From: Stichopus chloronotus
Lineage: Eukaryota; Echinodermata; Holothuroidea; Aspidochirotida; Stichopodidae
Direction: 5' to 3'
Length of the DNA stretch: 64,000 bases
Assembly (NCBI GenBank): GCA_021234535.1
Contig: SFZH01000008.1
Span: forward strand, 23,724,739-23,788,738
The notes below the pieces were generated by a model. The model was not told where the DNA came from. It ran no database searches and was given only the letters and a program-made list of their open reading frames with translations. The stretch's first letter is position 1; the number at the start of each line of letters is the position of its first letter. Both the position numbers and the translations under genes were made by a program. Below are positions 1 to 11,500 of the stretch, piece by piece.

Positions 1-53
1 CACTAACCTGTAATCGAATCACTGAAACTATTTGATTGTCTACATATTTACAG

Positions 54-272
54 ATATTCTCTCTCCTGAATCCAAACGACAAAGGTGAATTGAGACAGGA
101 AGATATCCGGAACAATTTGCGTACAGTTACTGAAAAGTTTGACAAGAAAATGAAGGCATCTTTAACTGAAGGTAATAGCATAAGCCTACGAACTAGCAGG
201 GGGAAGGGATTACCTTACGTTCGTGCAAAAATAGTGGACCTACTCCTGCAAATCAGACAGCCAAGAGAATAA
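54..272 (+). CDS. possible terminal coding exon or decayed ORF, unknown product
   Basis: I do not recognise this protein. An open frame of about 72 codons follows a plausible 3' splice site (pyrimidine-containing stretch ending TTTACAG at 47-53) and ends at a stop at 270-272. The peptide is basic and hydrophilic, with motifs such as GELRQED and GKGLPYVRAK. It could be the last exon of a gene lying left of the window, or part of the decayed retrotransposon that follows. No upstream exon is visible in 53 bases, so neither the splice site nor the frame can be confirmed. Confidence 0.22.
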   Translation: MFSLLNPNDKGELRQEDIRNNLRTVTEKFDKKMKASLTEGNSISLRTSRGKGLPYVRAKIVDLLLQIRQPRE

Positions 273-449
273 AGACCTTTTGCTGAGTCATGGCTACCCT
301 TGAGGAGCCTTGGGAGGGCGACTATCGGAGATCTAGGAGACTTTTTTTTTTAAAAATTTCCGGTACGATCCGCTCCAACTTACGGGGACCCTCCGCACGA
401 CACTATGGTGACCGTTCCATTTAGTTTTCTACAATCTTCATCCAACTAA

Positions 450-1216
450 GTGCGTGATGTTTACCTCAAATTATTTACTCTGCGATACGCAGAAGATACG
501 ATTGTTTTCGCCGAAGATGCTATTAACTTGCAACCAAGGTTGATTGGTGTTAAGGGCTATTGTGACATTTGGAACATGTCCCTTAATGGTAGCAAATCTA
601 AGATAGTTATATTTTCTAGGAGTAAGATAAGACTGAGGCCCGACTTCTATTTTGGTACAGAGAAAGTAGAGATCGTTGATGATTATTTTAACCTTGGTGT
701 TACGTTCAACTACAATATCAAATTTAATAAAACTAAATGTAAATAGGTTCGCCAGGCAAAGAAGGCATTGTTAAGTTTGATGAATAAATCTTATAATTTA
801 CAACTACCCTTAGATTTTATGCTTAAACTTTTCGATCAAATTGTCTCGCCAGTTCTATTGTATGGTTGTGAAGTATGGGACTTTGAAGATCTGAAGCAAT
901 TGAAGCTTTCGACTTGAGCTTTTGCAGGCAGCTATTTAAACTTAAAAAGTTCCCCAAGTCGTAGGCTATGGTGAGCTGGGTAGATTCAAAATAGTGAAAA
1001 GCAGTTGAGAATAGGATGCATGGTCATTTTGGGGGGAAAATTATGAACGGGGATAGTAACAAGTTATCAAATATGTTGTATAAATTTCTAAGAGTGCTTC
1101 ATGACCATGATATTTACACTTTGCCTCGGATTTTAAAAATTGAAAGTGTTTTTTTTTTTTTAAAGAGTAGGCATGCCGCTTATTTGGAACACTGTGAATT
1201 ACTGTTTGGAGAATGA
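450..1216 (+). mobile_element. decayed LINE (non-LTR retrotransposon) ORF2 fragment, reverse transcriptase region
   Basis: The frame from 450 reads LRYAEDTIVFAE, which matches the catalytic YADD block of LINE reverse transcriptases with the first catalytic aspartate changed to glutamate. A W-x-L-x-L-N-x-x-K-S-K block follows. After an in-frame TAG at 744-746 the same frame continues with the typical post-catalytic SPVLLYGCEVW motif (about 850-885) and stops again near 917. A further piece at 1016-1216 (FGGKIMNGDSNKLSNMLY) resembles the region after the thumb. In-frame stops, a frameshift between the pieces and a lost catalytic residue mean that it is dead. The clade (CR1, Jockey or another) cannot be fixed from what remains. 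Confidence 0.72.
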
Positions 1217-2623
1217 CTTACAGAATAGACCCACTGCGGTTCTAAATAATTTGTGGATTAAAAAGATTACTAATCAAAGACCAATCACCAATCGGCGATA
1301 TTTATATGCAGGAGTAGTGTGCAAAAGTTAACAGAAATACTCAGTGCAAGAATTACCGGATTTTCAAGGAGAATCTTCAGTTTGAAAAGTATTTGATGAC
1401 ACTTCCTGTGCGTCGCAGGCTTAACTTTTGAAGCGGATAAAAGTGGGTTAAAGTGAGAGCACGGATTAAATTTCAAAGAAGTCTAACTGTACATTGTGGT
1501 AGTAACCTTATGAGTTCCGTCACAAACTAGAACTGCATTTGCCTACAAATACGCAGAATTGTAGTGGGTGGTAGGCTAAGTACTTGTTGCTGGGAGTAAG
1601 TCAGTCTCTGTGGATCCACTCCTCATAGGAGTTAGCATTTGGGGGGGGGGGGGGGGAAGCAGTACCGTTTCCTGTCGACCCCTTTCCCAATCCATTCTTT
1701 TTCTTTATATATCACGCTGGACGAAACAAAAATCCCATTGGATCTCTCTCATAATGTTGTGAAGTTGCCGAAGCTTATCGTTACTATATACCGTATGTCG
1801 TACAAGCCTGTACTGCTCTGAGTTTTAAAAAGTACTTTAGTACCAGCTGTATATATGTCAAAACTGTCTTTCTGTTTCACCACTGAAATAGAACATGAGA
1901 GCAGTACATGATTCTGTAGACGGACGTCATGTTGTAACCACTAAAAAGCGGTGAAGCAGCACACGATTCTGTGACATCATATTTAAACACAATGGCGCTG
2001 TATTGCACACCAATTTGGAAACAACATTGACGTTCCACGTTTATCACCTCATTGGGAAAAGGCCGAACCACATTTCATCACGTTTTCTGGAAATTTATCC
2101 GCAGGTCCCTCTCATCACTTTAACTCCGTAAATCGTTCTTGTAGTCGTGGCATTTGCTTTTCCTTAGTAGATTTTGGTTGGAAGACGGCCATAGCTCACA
2201 CTTACTGCTATTACTAAAAGGTTGCGCATGCATATTTGTATGAACTAAGTTACATCACGTGCATGTGAGGCGTTATGAGCCATACAAGGTTCAACCAAAG
2301 AAATTGCTGGTCGACCAGTAATGACAAGATTGTAGTGCTGCGCACTACAATAATTACTTTAGCAATAATGATCTTGGCGGTTTGTATTAAGTAAATTTCT
2401 GCATTCGTGTTGGGCCTAATGACTAAGCTATACATACACCAAAATATGTAGATAGTGGTTGCATGAAAAGCACTGAGATCAAACAGAAATTTGAAATATA
2501 AAGAGATGGCCATTCAATGTTTACTAACATACAGTAGGTTCAGGTCTCTGCACGTAGGATAAGAACATGTGGTGGTACAATTTTCAATACATCTCTCAAA
2601 GTTCACTTTTGTTTTTGTGATAG
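1217..2623. other. intergenic DNA, no gene recognised
   Basis: No coding region is recognisable. About the first 350 bases may be the decayed 3' end of the preceding LINE, but stops interrupt every frame. A 16-base G tract lies at 1641-1656. Short open frames on either strand show no family motif. Confidence 0.5.
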
Positions 2624-2775
2624 AACATGAATGGACAGAAACAATGAATGATGATCCTAAGACACTCTGGCAAGAAGATAAATGGACTGAACTGCGTATC
2701 AAGGATACACCAATCAGAGATGAGCTTGATAATCATGTGGCTATGGACCACCAACCAGATCACGAAGAGCTTTGA
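2624..2775 (+). CDS. possible terminal exon with acidic tail, unknown product
   Basis: After a possible acceptor (T-rich stretch ending GTGATAG at 2617-2623), about 50 codons are open to a TGA near 2773. The peptide is very polar, contains a W-x-x-x-x-K-W pattern and ends in an acidic run (DHQPDHEEL), which looks more like a real C-terminal tail than random AT-rich translation. No family is recognised and no partner exon was found. It may equally be chance. Confidence 0.17.
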
Positions 2776-3790
2776 TATTTAAAAGTCAGCAGAAATCGAG
2801 TGGCAACTGCTAATTTAGGACAATCACTTTAATGGCTTTCTATGATTGAAGATGTAGTGGACCATCCCGATCAATTTTGCTGTGACCTTCTCCCTGCTGT
2901 CAAAAACCTTCATCAAATCTGTTGCAACTTATCACTAACAATCCATTTAATGTTGGAAATCGACACATCAATTCCATTCCATTCTATCCGTAACAATCCT
3001 GTTAAATTGATATTGTTGTGAAACTATCACCTCATTTACGAATGGCTGATATTTTTCTGTTGATCGCTATTTTTCATTTTGTACCAACATGTTACATGCT
3101 CAGACTTACATATTGACGATATCACCTTGTTATCCCCCCCCCCCCATCTCATCATTGTCCCATTTCCCCCCACTCATCATTTCGTCCTCTCATCCACCCC
3201 CTAAAGGGTCATTGCCTACCAATCATTCCCTCGCTCTCAGCATCACGTCCCAATATTGCCATTCACTCATGTTATCCTCCCTCTTCCTCACCCCTCCACT
3301 TGTCCCCTCCATCTTCTTTCTCTTATAACTCTCATTTCATCATGTCCTCATCAATCCTTCCACTCATCACCGAACTCGTACCAGTCCAAAATCCATCCTT
3401 TCTCCCTTCCTAGTCGTCATTACAATCAGCTCAGAAATAAATAGCTCAACACAAAAGGATCAACAATACCAGCATTTATTTAGTTCTGCTTACCAAGTAG
3501 GTCATATTCCATTATTAACGGTAAAAAATGAATGAACCTATCTTTATGACTGAGAAACACTAATTATCCACAGAAATTAATATTTGTGCCATATCTCTGG
3601 CAGCTTTCATGTTTGACACAAAATTTGAGAAATCAACACAACTTTGGAACAAACTTTACCGAAACCTGTACTATGATTTAAGAAAAACGATATAATATAT
3701 AAGTAATTATCTCCATAGCAACCACTTCTTCCTTTTGACCATTTTTAAACATTACTTTCAATGATTACATTATTCTTCCACAGTTTACTA
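2776..3790. other. intergenic, pyrimidine-rich stretch then AT-rich DNA
   Basis: From about 3120 to 3425 the plus strand is strongly C and T rich, with a 12-base C tract at 3134-3145 and many CCC and TCATC runs. This produces serine/proline-rich open frames that I regard as compositional. No gene is seen from 3425 to the likely PGD 3' end. Confidence 0.5.
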
Positions 3791-3811
3791 TTTGGACCAT
3801 TTCATGAAAAT

Positions 3812-3817
3812 TTTATT
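3812..3817 (-). terminator. candidate PGD polyadenylation signal AATAAA
   Basis: The plus strand reads TTTATT, so the minus strand carries AATAAA about 1.6 kb after the PGD stop. Reading by eye I found no canonical signal closer to the stop; another lies near 3475. The choice between them is unresolved. Confidence 0.3.
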
Positions 3818-4934
3818 TTTTTTAATTAGACTACATTTGCAACATAAATACATCTTTTAAAGTCCTGTTTCAAATGACTATGATGCCAGAGCAGATTAAT
3901 AAAAAAAAAAAAAATTACATTCTCCTTATAGAGGTTTGGGGAAAAAATGAAAAATTATGATTTGATCATACTTTGTTTTTCTTTGAAAGGAATGGTAACC
4001 AGAAGTGTGCAGAGAGCATTTCACATTTCTCTTTGGAATCTGCCCAAAGTACTAGATTTTTACTTAAAACTGTTCACCAGTTGCAAGTGGTTTATAAATG
4101 GACAAACCATACTGAGTTGCATAATTCCTGATGACTGTAAATTGGTTTTTACGTATCATCCGTTTGGTCACTACTTGCCGTAGTTTCTGCTTTCATGAAA
4201 CCACGATCAAATCTGGAATTTGTTATGCTGGAGTGGGGGGGCATCAAGATGTACCTTAATGTACTATATATATTCATGAAATAGTATGTCTGGCATGTGA
4301 TAGTACTGTCTAAAATAAAGTCGCTCTGTAGCTTCCAAAGAAAGCGACACATCAGTCAACACAACAGCTACTGTTACTATTCTTAAACATTTATGGAGCT
4401 GTCCCAGTGTGCCTGTTCATATCCTGATCGACGAAACACCCACGAAACACCCAAGATTGAACATTGCATTGTGGGAAGGACCTCAGCTCATTTTCACCAA
4501 AGTGGCAAGAGGCGCTTATAAGTGACATGATAGGAGACATGTTATTCAGACTTGACTTACGAGATCGAAGCAATTTATGATAAGAAATGTCCTATGATGA
4601 GAGGATGCAACACAAAGGTGCACAAAATTTAAATAAAAATGTTTTGTCACAGATACAAGTGGAATAATTGCCTCAATGCTTCATAGGCAGAAGTGTCACA
4701 ATGAAATGAAAACAACCTCACTGATTGGCTAGAATAAAGGTAACAACCAGAAAACCTTCCATGTAGGTAATCAAGGAATGTGCATCAGATGCTGTGTATA
4801 CATCATTCTGAGAGGAAATATGATGATAACAGTAGCTAACATGAACAAAACCTACAAATAAATCAATATCCATCACAACATAAGAGATCAATTTTTTTTT
4901 CTACTTATGTCTTTAAAGCGAGCATGCTTTTCAT

Positions 4935-5155
4935 GGATAGCCACCATGGCAAGTCATAAGTCTTGACTAGGAGTAATGTAACACTACACGTTTCTCAACA
5001 TGTCATATGACTTGACTGAGAGTAATGACACAAGAACACTACATATACCATAACAAGTCATATGCCTTGACTAAAAGCAATTATGTCATATGAACACTAC
5101 AGGTATCGCAACAAGTCATATGTCTTGACTAAGGATAATGTAGCAATAATATTAA
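4935..5155. repeat. degenerate tandem repeat, about 50-58 bp unit, 4 copies
   Basis: Four copies of a core resembling AAGTCATATGTCTTGACT start near 4951, 5000, 5054 and 5112. Each is followed by a diverged segment containing AACACTACA. The array lies 0.3-0.5 kb past the PGD stop codon and would be inside the 3' UTR if the transcript extends to the candidate poly(A) signal near 3.8 kb. Confidence 0.6.
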
Positions 5156-5415
5156 GGCATGCAAACTAGTGAGGAATCTACATACAACAGGACAATCTTA
5201 AACATATAATGAAGGAAAAACCTCTTTGACCAAAGTCTTGAAAGACTAGTAAAGCAATTTGGTGATTGGCCCCTTTTTAGTCTTTCATTACTCTCCAATA
5301 AAAAATAGTGAAGCCTTTACCCTGACTGACTACATGTATCAAATGCACTAATAAAAAATTACTTATTCTATAATAGTTTTTTTCATCCTAGCTTGCTGTT
5401 CTTGGTTTTGAGTAA

Positions 5416-5535
5416 CTATGCCTGGTATGTTGTGGAGGAGACATTGCCACCGTGTCCTGTCCAGTTAGTGTGTTGAAACTTTCCAGGCTGAGACAGCAGT
5501 TCATAAGTATGAGCACCAAAGTAGTCCCTCTGGGC
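5416..5535 (-). CDS. PGD: PGD exon 15, terminal coding exon
   Basis: These 120 nt encode [20 protein letters not shown] then [19 protein letters not shown] and a TAG stop at 5416-5418. The flexible C-terminal tail of the family (HTNWTGHGG) closes over the active site of the partner subunit in the homodimer. Confidence 0.94.
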   Translation of the reverse strand, partial: AQRDYFGAHTYELLSQPGKFQHTNWTGHGGNVSSTTYQA

Positions 5536-8500
5536 CTGAAAAATGAATTAGAAAAAATGAAATCGATGTTATAAGTTTTGCATTCTAACATTTTATCTTA
5601 CATGACCTACACACATGGATATTATTCATTTTGTCAATTTTACTTCTTAGGGTTTCAGACAATTCTTGTAAAATTTAGTATCTTCTGGTGAAGCAAGATC
5701 AATTAAGATAATGACAATTTCTAGGTGTTGCTACACCTCTGAAATGGCAAGAGAAGTTAATACTGACTATTGAAGAATGAGCTTTTCAGGATTCGGGGGA
5801 GACAGGATGCATAAAAGGCATGAATATTCAACATATCAACAACTATATCAGCCAATCATCACATGATATCATACATGTTTATCCTTCATCAAGAGGTACC
5901 TACCCTAACCATTACGGTTTATCTGGCTATTACGTCATGTTCTATCACGTAGAAAAGGTCTTCTCGAGACAAGATCTTAGCACATTATGGGAATTCTCTG
6001 AGGTATAGGTGACCGTACACATGATCACAGTGTACATCAGTCATTATTACAACACTACATGTATACACACAAATAAATACATGTATCATACCTAAGTAGT
6101 AGAAACTAATATTAAAGACTGTGCTTGCACTTCATGCAGCAACCATTGGGACACCAAACCAACAAACAGACACCAATTTACCTGTCATTCACTGAAAATA
6201 TGTAGTCTGGAACCACACCATGACAAACCATGCAAGAAACTTAGAAACACCAATTTATTCCTCGTTCAGTATTTAGACTGGAACCATAGCATCACAATGT
6301 GCTCCTTTTCCAAGGTTCTTCAACTTCAGAACATGAATTCGATACAATCTATGATCAAAACCAACCTGTGATGCACCTATGCTTACATAACTACTGTACT
6401 AAGACTGGGATAACATATTGCAAGAAAACAATTCCTCTTTACAAATGTTGCAGGCCACTTTCCCTGCTGTGTGTTACAAATGTATAATTTAGGATTTCCT
6501 CTCATGTTAGAAAGGAGCCAAAATATGGTAAAAAAATAAATGATTGGAGAGCAGGATCCATAGATACCTGAAGCAGGTTAGCTGGAAGAGTCTCCGCTCT
6601 GTAGCCATCATAGAAAGCAAGAGCAGTGCTGAAGGCTGGAGTAGGAACACCCAGAGAAACGGCGGTTGCAACCACGTTACGCCAAGATGCCTGGAAATAT
6701 AACGAAATGATACCTTAAACAACAAGTTATCTTCAAGGTTAGGTCTTTCAGAATGAGTCCACATTCTGACCTGACAATGATGATGACACGAACAAGTGCT
6801 TGTGAATATTAAATTCAAGTGAAATGGAAAATCATTTCATCAAAGTTGAACAAGTACATATGAATATTCAACTTGAATAAATATTCTACTTGACAATCAT
6901 TAACGAAAATAACAAGGATATGTGAATATTCATCTGCAGTTTTATCCAAGGAGTAACACTCTCCCTAATTCATGCGTAACTATATGTGAATATTCAATAG
7001 GAATAAACACTCCTACCTGAAAAATTACAACTAAATTGGACAGATGTATGTGAATACTTGAAAGGACAAAAGAAAACCGATCTTACCTGGCAGTCATGAA
7101 TAGCTTTCTTGAAGAAGTCATCCAATAATAGATTGACCAAATTTGGGTTCTTATCAAAAGCTTCTTTGATGTTTCCAAGGAATCGGCTGAAAATGAGGAA
7201 GTCAAGTAAAATGATAAACCACAATGTTAAAAAGAAACAACAATTGACACAGAAATGAATATGAAGTGAAACAATAAAGAAAAAAAGAAATTTGAATAAC
7301 AAATGAAGACTAAACCTATGAAAGAAAAATCTGTTCACACTCAACTGAATTATCAACTGTAAAAGATCTCAAGATGGCAGCCAAATAAAATGAACTGTTG
7401 CAGGAACTGAATGGAATGGTTATGGATGCCTCCATAGATTAATTTTTTTATTTTTTCAAATCAACTACTTCGAAGCAAACTGATCTTACAAAACAAGTTT
7501 AGATTGCAAGTCATCATGAATATAATAAAATTCATTTTTTTTACTTACACAAACATAATAATAACCTTCTGGCACATGAAAAAAATAGTAACAATTCATG
7601 AAACAATCTGATTTTTAAAACGAGCACCTCCTAATCAAGGAAGCGTCAACATACAATGCGTATCATCTGTCAGAGATAGGTCTACTGCCCTCACGATTCA
7701 GTTACATACCTTCTAATGATACAACCACCTCGCCACATGAGAGCGATGCCTCCGTAGTTCAAGTTCCAATTCAACTGTTTGGCAGCCTCCCTCATGAGCA
7801 TGAACCCCTGGGCATACGACACAATCTTTGAGGCATACAGTGCCTGTTGATATTAAAATAGGACACAGTCTTTGAGGCATACAGTGCCTGTTGATATTAA
7901 AATAGGACACCATCTTTGAGGCATACAGTGCCTGTTGATATTAAATAGGACACAATCTTTGAGGCATACAGTGCCTGTTGATATTAAAATAGGACACCAT
8001 CTTTGAGGCATACAGTGCCTGTTGATATTAAAATAGGACACAGTCTTTGAGGCATACAGTGCCTGTTGATATTAAAATAGGACACCATCTTTGAGGCATA
8101 CAGTGCCTGTTGATATTAAAATAGGACACAATCTTTGAGGCATACAGTGCCTGTTGATATTAAAATAGGACACCATCTTTGAGGCATACAGTGCCTGTTG
8201 ATATTAAAATAGGACACTGTCTTTGAGGCATACAGTGCCTGTTGATATTAAAATAGGACACAGTCTTTGAGGCATACAGTGCCTGTTGATATTAAAATAG
8301 GATACAATCTTTGAGGCATACAGTGCCTCTTGATGTTACAATAGGACACCATCTTTGAGGCATACAGTGCCTGTTGATATTAAAATAGGAAACCATCTTT
8401 GAGGCATACAGTGCCTGTTGATATTAAAATAGGACACAATCTTTGAGCCATACAGTGCCTGTTGATATTAAAATAGGACACCATCTTTGAGGCATACCGT

Positions 8501-11500
8501 GCCTGTTGATATTAAAATAGGACACAGTCTTTGAGGCATACAGTGCCTGTTAATGTTAAAATAGGAGACAATCTTTGAGGCATACAGTGCCTGTTGATAT
8601 TAAAATAGGACACAATCTTTTAAGCCTACAGTGCCTGTTGATATTAAAATAGGACACCATCTTTGAGGCATACAGTGCCTGTTGTATTAAAATAGGATAC
8701 AATCTTTGAGGCATACAGTGCCTCTTGATGTTACAATAGGACACCATCTTTGAGGCATACAGTGCCTGTTGATATTAAAATAGGAAACCATCTTTGAGGC
8801 ATACAGTGCCTGTTGATATTAAAATAGGAGACAATCTTTGAGCCATACAGTGCCTGTTGATATTAAAATAGGACACCATCTTTGAGGCATACCGTGCCTG
8901 TTGATATTAAAATAGGACACAGTCTTTGAGGCATACAGTGCCTGTTAATGTTAAAATAGGAGACAATCTTTGAGGCATACAGTGCCTGTTGATATTAAAA
9001 TAGGACACAATCTTTTAAGCCTACAGTGCCTGTTGATATTAAAATAGGACACCATCTTTGAGGAATACAGTGCCTGTTGTATTAAAATAGGACACAGTCT
9101 TTGAGGCATACCGTGCCTGTTGATATTAAAATAGGACACCATCTTTGAGGCATACAGTGCCTGTTGATATTAAAATAGGACACCATCTTTGGGGCATATA
9201 GTGCCTGTTGATATTAAAATAGGACACAATCTTTGAGGCATACAGTGCCTGTTGATATTAAAACAGGACACAATCTTTGAGGCATACAGGGTCTGTTGCA
9301 ATGAACATAGCACACAATCTTTGAAGCAAACAGTGCCTGAACATAACCCCTGAGCAAGAACCCCTGAGTGCATGAGCACCTGAGCATAGCCTACAATCTT
9401 TGAAGCAAACTGTGCCTGAACGTAGGACACAATTTACACATAGCGTGCCTGTTGATGTGAACATAGGATACAATCTTGAAGGCATAAAGTGAAGGTTGAT
9501 GTGTTCATTTGCACAACTCTCCCCCCCCCCCCTCCCACCATCACTGCCACCCCTGGTGATCAAACTGTTTCCTCACCCGTCGGATATCCTCCACAAATGC
9601 TTTCTTGTCTCCTTCGAATGGAGCAGTTGGTCCTCTGAGCACCTTACTGGCAGAAACACGCTCATCTTTGAGGGATGAAAGACACCTGGAGAAGACAGCC
9701 TCACCTAATATACACCCCAAAAAAAAAAAGAGTTTACACTTACAAGTTAATTTATATTGAAAGAGTCCATGTAGTTTTAGTGACTCTGAATATATTTAAT
9801 TATTAAACAAAAGGTGTTCATGGTTGTAGTGACTCTGACAGATAACCAAGGGAAAAAACATTGTGAACAAATTGATCAGCAGTTTTTGATAATCAATGTT
9901 TTCATTGGTCAGCAGCAAACCCATTTTGATTAGCAGATGGTTAAACATACATTGTGATGTGAACAATTTGAAGGCATAACTCACCAAAAATATATCTAGC
10001 ATTAGCAGTTCAAACGGTCAAATGTTTACAATAAATTTAAAAGCACAAAGACCACAACTTTTTATAACGTTTTGGTGCCACTTGGAGTTTATTTACAAAA
10101 TTTTCCCTACAGAAGGCTAGAGAGGAAATTGATTCACAACTCTTGAGAAGATAGCATGAAATTAAACCACAGCTAGGCTTGGGTCACAAATTGCGATGTG
10201 AGGCTGACTATTTAATCCCTTGCATGAAACTCAATTAACCAGCATGATCTCACTGTAGAAAGCACATGATCCAATGAAATTATATTAGGATACAAAATAT
10301 GTTATGGCTTTGGCTTTCATAACCGACAATGATAGCACAAAATTCTATATATAAATTTCCAACATCAGTACTGCACCAAATCAAAGTCTTGACCAAAGTT
10401 GCAACACAGGCTACAAATGTCTCGTGTATATTAGCCGACTTATTACTGTTACTACACCAGGAATTAAGAATTCAAACCGAAAAGAAACCAGAATGCAGAA
10501 ATGCATTGTGGTTTCGATGATCTGTTTAAGAGAATTGTTTTTCTGAATCTGCTATAATAGCATTAGTATGTGTAACATTAAGCTATGTATGCTTTATATG
10601 AAATATGAGATCTGCACAAGCTTCCTCTCTTGAGATCATATCTACATGTTCACACTTTGACCCTTGTTGACATTGAATGACCTCCATGCTCAATGAAGTA
10701 CAACTAATTATTGAATATGACATTTGTCCTAGCTTCCCTTCTTGAGGTAGCATGTTTGCAAGAATTCCATACTGTGACCCTGTTGACTGCAAATGAACTT
10801 TGGCCTTCACCAAAAGAAATGGAACTTTGTATACTGAATGAGATACACCTACAATCTAGGAATGTACAGTGCATGCAAATGTCTGAGTAAACAGTGTCAA
10901 TTTCTCAAAGATCTGTAAATGAGAATAAATTTGCAAAAAATGTCTATGATTGTGTTCAGTTTCATGTGTGTACTCTGCCTTTGAGCAGGCCTAAGAGGAT
11001 CTAAGAGATAAGGTCATTTAAAGTAGAACATTTAGGAGTGCCGTAGAGTTCTTTCAACCCATCACCTGTGACTATGAGCCAATATGATTGAGCTTGGTCT
11101 GAAATTCTTGGAGTTGTTGAGTTGTTGGTTTGTCGTAACACTGTTATATGGTGAAACATTCTCCACACTATTTTCAAGGTGAATGAACAAAGTTTTAGTG
11201 TAAAATATGCCATCCTGTTCCTGATGACCCAATATGAGCTTAGCAATATATCAAGCAACATAAAGCACATTTCCAAGCAACTTCGATCAAACTTTACTTC
11301 AAAATCTTAGTCTAGTCTGTTCCTCTACTGTAAGTGTAAGGCACAAGAGTAAGAAATACATCTATTGGCTAGGCTCTATCACAGTGTTTATGTTTAGTTA
11401 GGCTACAGAGAAAGTCCCAAATCTTGTTGACCTCAAGTGACCGTTGACCTCCATTAAAATAATAGCGTTCTTGACTCGATAAGATACACCTACACTCTTC

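Noticed and set aside
9301..9490. Consideration of the array as a CRISPR-like repeat/spacer structure
   Set aside because: Units abut with no variable spacers, the host is an animal, and the unit derives from a PGD splice boundary.
7713..9563. Several 60-100-codon open frames on the minus strand encoding repeated [10 protein letters not shown] / [10 protein letters not shown] peptides
   Set aside because: These are translations of the 44-bp minisatellite in shifting frames, not a repeat protein.
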